Assembly (NCBI GenBank): GCA_030601545.1
Contig: JAUVTM010000050.1
Span: 1-10,276, forward strand
DNA: 10,276 nucleotides
Direction of reading: 5' to 3'
DNA from: Syntrophobacterales bacterium
GTDB lineage: Bacteria > Desulfobacterota > Syntrophobacteria > BM002
In this document: positions 5,556 through 10,276 of the stretch, in pieces
How the letters are laid out: each line of letters begins with the position of its first letter
How positions within the stretch are numbered: position 1 is the stretch's first letter
Program-made: the position numbers and the translations under genes
Notes under the pieces: generated by a model
The model's database searches: none
What the model saw: the letters and a program-made list of their open reading frames with translations, nothing else
What the model was told of the DNA's origin: nothing

Positions 5556-6881
5556 ATGCAAAAAGATCTCAAGGAAGAGGCCCGACAAATCTTTAAAGCT
5601 GGAGTGCGTGCTGTAGACCCGAATGAAGCTGTCAAGCGGTTTCTGACCCTGGAGGGAAATACGCTTTTGCTTGGCGAGCAAGAACTGGATCTGGAGGACT
5701 TTGAAGGAATCTGGGCCATAGGCGCGGGCAAAGCCTCTGCGGCGATGGCTCAGGCAGTGGAGGAAGTGCTGGAGGACCGGCTTAGCGGTGGGCTGGTCAT
5801 TGTCAAGTATGACCACTTGGCGCCGCTTGAAAAAATCCGCTTATTGGAGGCAGGACATCCCACTCCAGATGAAAATGGCTGGCGAGCCACCCAAGAACTG
5901 GTAAACCTGGTGGAAAAACTGGGGCGACAAGATCTGGTACTATTTCTACTTTCTGGGGGCGGTTCAGCTCTCCTTCCCATGCCGGTAGAGGGGATCACCC
6001 TGGCTGAGAAAATGGCCGCCACCAATCTGCTTCTGAAGTCGGGAGCATCTATTCAAGAGATGAACACAGTACGAAAGCATCTGTCTCAAGTCAAAGGGGG
6101 GCAACTGGCACGGTTGGCGCATCCGGCTACTTTGATCTCTCTCATCCTTTCTGATGTTGTTGGGGATCCCCTGGACGTGATCGCTTCGGGACCCACTGTG
6201 GGTGATCCCACCACCTACAAGGAATGTCAGGAAGTTTTGGATCGCTATGCTCTCAAAGACACATTGCCGGCTTCGGTGAAATCTCACCTGGAAGAAGGAA
6301 TAGAAGGAAAGGTTCCGGAGACGCCGAAGCCGGATGAACCAATATTTTCGCGGAATTTATCCATCCTGGTGGGAACCAATATGCAAGCGTTAAAGGCTGC
6401 CGCAAAGCAAGCGGAAAAGCTCGGTTATACGAGCCTGATTCTTTCTTCATTGATCGAGGGTGATACAACGGAGGCAGCTCGCTTTCACACGGCCCTCGCG
6501 AAAGAAATTGTTATGAGCGGACATCCTGTGGTTCGGCCTGCCTGCCTCATTTCTGGGGGAGAGACAACGGTGGTGGTGCGAGGCAAAGGAAAAGGTGGAC
6601 GAAATCAAGAATTTGCTCTGGCTGCCGCTCTAGACCTTGAAGGGCTGAAAGGGGTTTGCCTGCTTTGCGGTGGTACTGATGGTACAGACGGCCCCACTGA
6701 CGCCGCCGGGGCAGTGGTGGATGGTGACACGGTAGCCCGGGCGCTGGCTAAAGGACTCAATCCAAGAGAGTTCCTGGCGGCAAACAACTCATACCATTTT
6801 TTTCAACACCTCGATGACCTGCTGATCACCGGTCCGACCAATACCAATGTAATGGACCTTCGCGTCGTATTGGTAAAATAG
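5556..6881 (+). CDS. Glycerate 2-kinase (GK-II, DUF4147/MOFRL family)
   Basis: This 441-residue cytoplasmic kinase phosphorylates D-glycerate with ATP to 2-phosphoglycerate, feeding glycerate from hydroxypyruvate, serine or sugar-acid breakdown into lower glycolysis. The N-terminal domain (about 5-235) carries WAIGAGKASAAMA, EAGHPTPDENG, FLLSGGGSALL (Ser133 onward), NTVRKHLSQVKGG and LSDVVGDPLDVIASGPT, all family hallmarks. The C-terminal MOFRL domain (about 310-435) has SGGETTV, the glycine-rich GKGKGGRNQE (343-352) and GGTDGTDGPTDAAGA, followed by an NNSYHFF segment. Length is normal for GK-II. The start is ATG 5556; ATG 5541 would add five residues. There are no partner genes for tartrate, glyoxylate or serine metabolism nearby, so its pathway use cannot be read from context. 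Confidence 0.94.
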   Translation: MQKDLKEEARQIFKAGVRAVDPNEAVKRFLTLEGNTLLLGEQELDLEDFEGIWAIGAGKASAAMAQAVEEVLEDRLSGGLVIVKYDHLAPLEKIRLLEAGHPTPDENGWRATQELVNLVEKLGRQDLVLFLLSGGGSALLPMPVEGITLAEKMAATNLLLKSGASIQEMNTVRKHLSQVKGGQLARLAHPATLISLILSDVVGDPLDVIASGPTVGDPTTYKECQEVLDRYALKDTLPASVKSHLEEGIEGKVPETPKPDEPIFSRNLSILVGTNMQALKAAAKQAEKLGYTSLILSSLIEGDTTEAARFHTALAKEIVMSGHPVVRPACLISGGETTVVVRGKGKGGRNQEFALAAALDLEGLKGVCLLCGGTDGTDGPTDAAGAVVDGDTVARALAKGLNPREFLAANNSYHFFQHLDDLLITGPTNTNVMDLRVVLVK

Positions 6882-7215
6882 AAAATTGTGGGTTGCCAAT
6901 GGTCGCTTGTGGTATACAATTGTAGACTCGCGTTGGAATATTAGTAGCCGGCACCATGGCACATAATTACCTGAATTAATAGGGTTTTTCCCCTAACCTT
7001 CAGAGGGTCAACGAAAAACCGTAAACTGACGGTGGTTGAGCTCTTGACAAGCCTGAAAGAAGTATTATCTGATAGATCTGCTTTGCGGGAGGCCTTGTGT
7101 TTGCTGGCAGGAACGGGATAAAATAGTGTAGCTGGCGGTAAAGCCAAAACCTTGCAGTAGGATTCGGAACGAATTTTGCTCTAACATTGTGGAGCAATCT
7201 GTGGCGTGAGAAAGA
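6882..7215. other. Spacer before mltF with hairpins
   Basis: No gene is visible in these 334 bases. An 8-bp inverted repeat GGTTTTTC/GAAAAACC (6983-6990, 7013-7020) encloses 22 bases. Close to the start codon are ATTCG/CGAAT (7162-7174) and TTGCTC/GAGCAA (7176-7197). These could fold in the mltF leader. I could not match them to a known riboswitch class. A candidate promoter is listed separately. Confidence 0.4.
7044..7073 (+). promoter_or_regulatory. Candidate promoter of mltF
   Basis: TTGACA (7044-7049, perfect), an 18-base spacer and TCTGAT (7068-7073, 4/6). The implied leader is about 135 bases and would include the two small hairpins at 7162-7197. Confidence 0.35.
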
Positions 7216-8676
7216 GTGAGTAAAACTATAGTAATGGCACAGTCCAATAAAAAATCAACTCCTATGACCTGGATGAAACTGGCGAGCTTGACCATCCTTT
7301 GTCTCGCTCTGGTGACTGGAGCAGGTTGTAAGCAGCTTACCCCGCAGAATGAGTTGGGGATTATAAAGGCCAGGGGCGAGCTCCGAGTGCTTATCCGTAA
7401 CAATGCCACCTGCTATTACGAGGGCCCCATGGGATTTGCGGGCTTTGAATACGAGCTGGCCAAAGCCTTCGCTGACTATCTGGGTGTGAAGCTGGTCTGT
7501 GTTGTCACCCACAATTTCAAACAAATGATCCCCTCCCTGCTTCGCGGTGATGCTGACCTCATCACCGCAGGCTTTACCGTCACAGAACAGCGAAGACGAA
7601 AAGTGGTATTCGGGCCTGCTTATATGGAAGTCCAGCAGCAAGTTGTGGGGCGACGGGGTGGACCGTCACCTGACAATGTGGACGATCTCATTGGTCATCC
7701 TTTATGGGTAAATGCCGGCACCTCATATGAAGAACGGCTGAGGCAGCTCAAACAGCAATATCCTGGATTGTCGTGGATGCCGGTTTCAGGATACGAGACC
7801 GAGGAAATCCTAGAGATGGTCTGGCGGGGCATAGTACCACTTACCATAGCTGATTCGAACATCGTTGCGGTTAATCGGCGCTATTATCCCCAGCTAAGAA
7901 TTCACTTTGCGATTGAAGAAGGCCAGCGGCTGGCGTGGGCCGTGCATCCGCAACACAATCACCTTTTGGCAGCCGTTGAAAAATGGTTCTCCCGGCCGGA
8001 AACCTTTGCCTTGCTCCACCGTCTCAAACAACACTACTATGGGCATCTCAAGGTTTTTGATTATGTGGATCTGGTGCAATACCACAAGAGGGTGCGTCAT
8101 CGTTTGCCGCGGTACCGCGATCACTTCGAAGAGGCCGCAGCAAAGCATGGGTTGGATTGGAGGCTTGTGGCAGCGCAGTCCTATCAAGAATCGCACTGGG
8201 ACCCAAGTGCGGTGAGTTTCACTGGGGTCAGGGGTTTGATGATGCTTACTCAGAAGACCGCAGAAACCCTAGGCGTGAAAAGCAGGGTAGATCCCCGCCA
8301 ATCCATTTACGGTGGTGTCCGCTACTTGGCTCAGATACACAAACGAATTGGCGATGAAGTGTCAGAGCCGGATCGGACATATATGGCTCTGGCTGCCTAC
8401 AATGTAGGTTGGGGGCACCTTGAGGACGCAAGAATGCTGGCCGAAAGACTGGAGAAAGATGCAAATAGCTGGCAGGATGTGAGTGCTATGCTGCCGTTAC
8501 TGCGTCAGAAGAAGTATTACCGCAACTTGCCCCATGGGTATGCTAGAGGAACCGAACCAGTCAGATATGTGGACCGAATCAAGACCTACTACGGAATCCT
8601 TGTTCAGACCACTGAGCAAGCTCCACAAGAACCTAGGAAGCTGGCTGCAATGGACAGGACCTTTCCAGTCAAGTGA
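7216..8676 (+). CDS. mltF: Lytic murein transglycosylase MltF
   Basis: This 486-residue envelope enzyme cuts the glycan chains of peptidoglycan to 1,6-anhydro ends. After a hydrophobic signal segment (about 22-37) comes Cys38 in the sequence TGAGC. Other MltF proteins are outer-membrane lipoproteins, but this lipobox is weak. Residues about 55-265 form a type 3 solute-binding-like domain (ARGELRVLIR, GFEYELAKAFADYLGV, DADLITAGFT, IADSNIVAVNRRYYP). Residues about 300-450 are the SLT catalytic domain with WRLVAAQSYQESHWDP, where Glu325 is the expected catalytic acid, then TGVRGLMMLT, GGVRYLAQI, ALAAYNVGWGH and the end motif YVDRIKTYY. Order and length agree with E. coli MltF (518 residues). The start is GTG 7216 behind a weak TGAGA site; ATG 7273 would give a shorter, more standard signal peptide. 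It is a single gene, and its 3' flank runs into the REP cluster. Confidence 0.95.
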   Translation: MSKTIVMAQSNKKSTPMTWMKLASLTILCLALVTGAGCKQLTPQNELGIIKARGELRVLIRNNATCYYEGPMGFAGFEYELAKAFADYLGVKLVCVVTHNFKQMIPSLLRGDADLITAGFTVTEQRRRKVVFGPAYMEVQQQVVGRRGGPSPDNVDDLIGHPLWVNAGTSYEERLRQLKQQYPGLSWMPVSGYETEEILEMVWRGIVPLTIADSNIVAVNRRYYPQLRIHFAIEEGQRLAWAVHPQHNHLLAAVEKWFSRPETFALLHRLKQHYYGHLKVFDYVDLVQYHKRVRHRLPRYRDHFEEAAAKHGLDWRLVAAQSYQESHWDPSAVSFTGVRGLMMLTQKTAETLGVKSRVDPRQSIYGGVRYLAQIHKRIGDEVSEPDRTYMALAAYNVGWGHLEDARMLAERLEKDANSWQDVSAMLPLLRQKKYYRNLPHGYARGTEPVRYVDRIKTYYGILVQTTEQAPQEPRKLAAMDRTFPVK

Positions 8677-8727
8677 CCTGAAATCTCCGATGTAAACAGC
8701 ATAAATGAAGCAGTGTACTGGACTTTG

Positions 8728-8947
8728 AGCGGGCAGAGACGCCCGCCCCACCAAAACTTCTTCCATAATTAAAACCAATCAGTAGGGCGGGCCTCTGTGC
8801 AGGTGGAGCGGGCCTCTGTGCCCGCTGACCTTTGGCAGGCAGAGACGCCCGCCCTACCCAAAAAGCTTTTCCTTTCGCAGGAGCAGATCCGGTAGAGCAG
8901 GCCTCTGTGCCTGCTGAATGATAGCAGGCAGGGACGTCTGTCCTACT
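8728..8947. repeat. REP cluster downstream of mltF and the transposase
   Basis: Six copies of a roughly 25-base REP hairpin occur in mixed orientation. Form A reads stem-AGAGAC-stem-CCYACC; form B is its complement, starting GTRGG. Copies: A 8728-8752, B truncated 8781-8801, B 8802-8826, A 8834-8858, B 8891-8915, A 8923-8947. Stems vary together (GCGGGC/GCCCGC, GCAGGC/GCCTGC), which points to conserved pairing. A-linker-B pairs have the layout called REPIN. The last copy ends one base before the transposase stop codon. Confidence 0.9.
8745..8800 (+). repeat. Left copy of 56-base direct repeat
   Basis: It comprises the end of REP A, a 28-base A+T-rich linker (8753-8780) and the start of REP B. 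It is identical to 9798-9853 except T at 8758 versus C at 9811. Confidence 0.93.
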
Positions 8948-8948
8948 A

Positions 8949-9608
8949 TTATTCAGATGCATCATCGAAGTATCCAACCCAGGGATATTCTTCACGTTCA
9001 GGCCAACGTTTCTGAGGGTTGTTCAGTATATATTGGGCCTTCTCCAGAAACTCTTCTTCATCTCGCACAATTCGATCAAAGTACTCATCCTGCCATATGG
9101 ATCTCTGACGTCTAAATTGCCGTTGCATTTGGAGAGCGGTGAATGATTTCCAAGAGTGCAATATGGATTGAAGAACGTTTTCATGAATGGGTTTTACGAG
9201 AACATGGGCGTGATTGTCCATGACCACATGAGCAAATAGTATATAGCGTTCGTTCTGGAAGTGCTCCAATGCTGCAACAACGATAGTCCGTTCATCTGGA
9301 GTCAGCTCAGGTTGTGAAGGATGAAGTCGCCAAGTAACAAAATATACGGCTCCGGCTTGCCTCCAATGAGGCAGTTTTCTTCTATAGATTGAGACTTGCT
9401 CTTTATTGAGAGCAGGCAGAGACGCCTGCTCCACCAATTCTTCATTTTCTTCTGATATGACAGGCAGAGACGCCTGCCCCACCGATTCTTTATTTTCTTT
9501 TGTTGTGACAGGCAGAGACGCCTGCCCCACCAATTCTTCATTTTCTTTTGTTGTGACAGGCACAGAGGCCTGTCCTACTGGTGATTTCTGAAACTTGTCC
9601 CTTGTCAT
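8949..9608 (-). CDS. REP-associated tyrosine transposase (RAYT, Y1/HUH)
   Basis: This 219-residue protein belongs to the Y1/HUH nuclease family that binds and nicks REP hairpins as single-stranded DNA. The core starts near residue 73 with SIYRRKLPHWRQAG and YFVTWRL. The metal-binding HUH motif is MDNHAHVLVKP (His133, His135). Candidate catalytic tyrosines are Tyr176 in DEYFDRIVRDEEEF and Tyr193 in QYILNNP. Residues 11-66 are unusual: four 16-residue units, VGQASxP plus an acidic linker (ENEEL type), translated from REP copies in the gene. No ATG lies between the array and the core, so normal initiation must include at least part of it. ATG 9608 is chosen for the AAGGGGGG site upstream. The frame is open to an ATG at 9764, which has no such site and would add more repeat-derived sequence. 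The gene appears intact, with all key residues present. Confidence 0.9.
   Translation of the reverse strand: MTRDKFQKSPVGQASVPVTTKENEELVGQASLPVTTKENKESVGQASLPVISEENEELVEQASLPALNKEQVSIYRRKLPHWRQAGAVYFVTWRLHPSQPELTPDERTIVVAALEHFQNERYILFAHVVMDNHAHVLVKPIHENVLQSILHSWKSFTALQMQRQFRRQRSIWQDEYFDRIVRDEEEFLEKAQYILNNPQKRWPEREEYPWVGYFDDASE
9411..9579 (-). repeat. Four REPs with 48-base period inside the RAYT gene
   Basis: REP copies at 9411-9435, 9459-9483, 9507-9531 and 9555-9579 are spaced exactly 48 bases. The 23-base segments between them are nearly the same (AATTCTTCATTTTCTT type). Period 48 equals 16 codons, so the transposase frame is kept. Confidence 0.95.
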
Positions 9609-9612
9609 GATG

Positions 9613-9620
9613 CCCCCCTT
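9613..9620 (-). promoter_or_regulatory. Ribosome binding site of the RAYT gene
   Basis: Minus-strand AAGGGGGG ends 4 bases before ATG 9608. It is rich in G rather than a perfect GGAGG, but no better site precedes another in-frame ATG. Confidence 0.45.
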
Positions 9621-9642
9621 TGTTTCCATTGGTTTGTGAATC

Positions 9643-9726
9643 AGTAGAGCGGGCGTCTGTGCTGGTGGAGCGGGCGTCTCTGCAGGTGGAGCGGGCGTCT
9701 CTGCAGGTGGAGCGGGCGTCTCTGCC
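9643..9726 (+). repeat. 21-base tandem array of half-REPs, four units
   Basis: Units at 9643-9663, 9664-9684, 9685-9705 and 9706-9726 each hold the GTRGAGCGGGCGTCT head of a form B REP but lack its closing stem, except the last, which runs on into CCCGCT. Units two and three are identical. Confidence 0.93.
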
Positions 9727-9737
9727 CGCTTACCCTT

Positions 9738-9858
9738 GACAGGCAGGGACGCCTGTCCTACCATATCTTTTTTTTCTCTGATTTGACAGGCACTCCTGCC
9801 CCACCAAAACCTCTTCCATAATTAAAACCAATCAGTAGGGCGGGCCTCTGTGCCCGCC
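9738..9858. repeat. REP cluster between the RAYT and site-2 protease genes
   Basis: REP A lies at 9738-9762, a shortened A at 9785-9805 and B at 9834-9858. The last two with their 28-base linker form a REPIN-like pair. REP B ends five bases before the protease stop codon. Confidence 0.9.
9798..9853 (+). repeat. Right copy of 56-base direct repeat
   Basis: This is the partner of 8745-8800, with one mismatch. Together they bound the RAYT gene and its internal arrays. Confidence 0.93.
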
Positions 9859-9863
9859 AACAA

Positions 9864-10276
9864 TCATGCCTGCACCAGAAGATAAAAGATAACCCTGTAC
9901 AGAGGTATGATCACCTGATCAAGAAGGCCCAAGTAGAGGAGACCGATGATGAGAAAAACGCCGTAACGTTCAAGTCCCACATAAGCATCCCTCAATTTAG
10001 GAGGGAGGAGCCCAGCGACCACCTTCGAACCGTCAAGGGGGGGGACCGGCACCAAATTAAACAGTGCGAGGATGATGTTGATGGCGCAGCAGAACTTAAA
10101 TAGGTCAAAAAGAAGCGGCGGCGCCGAGACTGGGAGGGCACGCAGTGCTAGGGCAGATAGAAGTATCAAGGCAATGTTGGCAAGGGGACCTGCGGCGCCT
10201 ACTAACATCATTCCACGTTTGGGATCTCTCATGAGATATGGATTGACTGGCACTGGTTTGGCCCAGCCAACCAGAA
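9864..10276 (-). CDS. Site-2 protease family protein (M50), partial
   Basis: This is the C-terminal part, about 136 residues, of an intramembrane zinc metalloprotease; the 5' end lies beyond the window. The frame is open at the edge and reads GWAKPVPVNP, then RDPKRGMMLVGAAGPLAN, the conserved centre of bacterial S2P-like proteins. The second active-site motif follows, FNLVPVPPLDGSKVVAGLLP, whose Asp is a zinc ligand. The HExxH motif would lie upstream. Hydrophobic segments (AALILLSALALRAL type, FCCAINIILALFNL, the last FLIIGLLYLGLL) fit a polytopic membrane protein ending in a short tail. An apparent internal GTG at 10253 is not a credible start. Rhomboid-type or RseP-like identity cannot be separated here, though no PDZ domain is visible in this part. 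The TGA stop at 9864 lies next to a REP. Confidence 0.9.
   Translation of the reverse strand, partial: LVGWAKPVPVNPYLMRDPKRGMMLVGAAGPLANIALILLSALALRALPVSAPPLLFDLFKFCCAINIILALFNLVPVPPLDGSKVVAGLLPPKLRDAYVGLERYGVFLIIGLLYLGLLDQVIIPLYRVIFYLLVQA

Larger units (their letters stand above)
8728..9858 (-). mobile_element. RAYT with flanking REPIN-like repeats
   Basis: The transposase gene is embedded in REP copies on both sides and inside it. Near-identical A-linker-B modules lie at 8728-8801 and 9785-9858; bases 8745-8800 match 9798-9853 with one mismatch at an offset of 1,053. This is the arrangement expected of a RAYT with its substrate repeats. Known RAYTs are usually single-copy, vertically kept genes, so whether this unit moves as a whole is inference. 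Confidence 0.6.

Noticed and set aside
7130..7180. Cyclic-di-GMP (GEMM) riboswitch before mltF
   Set aside because: A GGTAAAGCC stretch loosely recalls part of that class, but the paired helices and the other conserved block are not there.
9411..9579. CRISPR-like array of 25-base repeats and 23-base spacers
   Set aside because: The spacers are nearly identical to each other, the repeats are REP hairpins found elsewhere in both orientations, and the array lies inside a coding frame. There are no cas genes.
9406..9591. Plus-strand 61-codon frame through the REP array
   Set aside because: REP units lack stops in several frames, so open frames on the opposite strand arise automatically. The RAYT frame has the conserved protein.
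10251..10253. GTG 10253 as the start of the site-2 protease gene
   Set aside because: The frame continues upstream to the window edge with the conserved GWAKPVPVNP motif, so the gene is cut by the window rather than starting here.

Overview
The window looks like bacterial chromosomal DNA from a Desulfobacterota-type (deltaproteobacterial) genome. The evidence is a selenocysteine tRNA gene, a bacterial MEP-pathway enzyme, near-balanced base composition, and intergenic spacers rich in REP-like hairpins and short tandem repeats. The taxonomic assignment is inference; no gene here fixes the lineage alone.

Layout, left to right. Positions 1-303 hold no convincing gene, only a possible 46-codon remnant and a terminator. 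At 304-402 on the minus strand is tRNA-Sec (selC), with its own near-consensus promoter and a hairpin terminator. A 342-base spacer with two REP-like hairpins and a promoter leads to a DusB-type tRNA-dihydrouridine synthase (745-1722, +). A repeat-rich spacer precedes a long plus-strand gene (1947-3692) that joins a complete IspH (4Fe-4S HMBPP reductase) to a UbiA-type membrane prenyltransferase domain. Next come a family 2 glycosyltransferase (3790-4638, +) and, convergent to it, a HIT-family hydrolase (4769-5179, -). After another repeat-bearing spacer lie a glycerate 2-kinase (5556-6881, +) and an MltF-type lytic transglycosylase (7216-8676, +). These are mostly housekeeping genes in separate units, not an operon with one theme.

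The accessory part is 8728-9858. A REP-associated tyrosine transposase (RAYT; HUH/Y1 fold) on the minus strand is embedded in at least 15 whole or partial copies of a 25-base REP hairpin. Four copies form an exact 48-base-period array inside the transposase reading frame and are translated as 16-residue repeats. Four half-copies form a 21-base tandem array just upstream. A 56-base near-identical direct repeat (one mismatch), made of a REP end, a 28-base linker and a REP start, bounds the locus and defines a 1,053-base unit. The window ends inside an M50 site-2 protease gene (9864 to beyond 10276, -).

The main points for follow-up are the RAYT with REPs in its own coding sequence and duplicated REPIN-like borders, the IspH-UbiA fusion, the predicted leaderless selC promoter, and several degenerate 7-base tandem repeat families in spacers, one of which supplies a stop codon and one of which lies just before a start codon.
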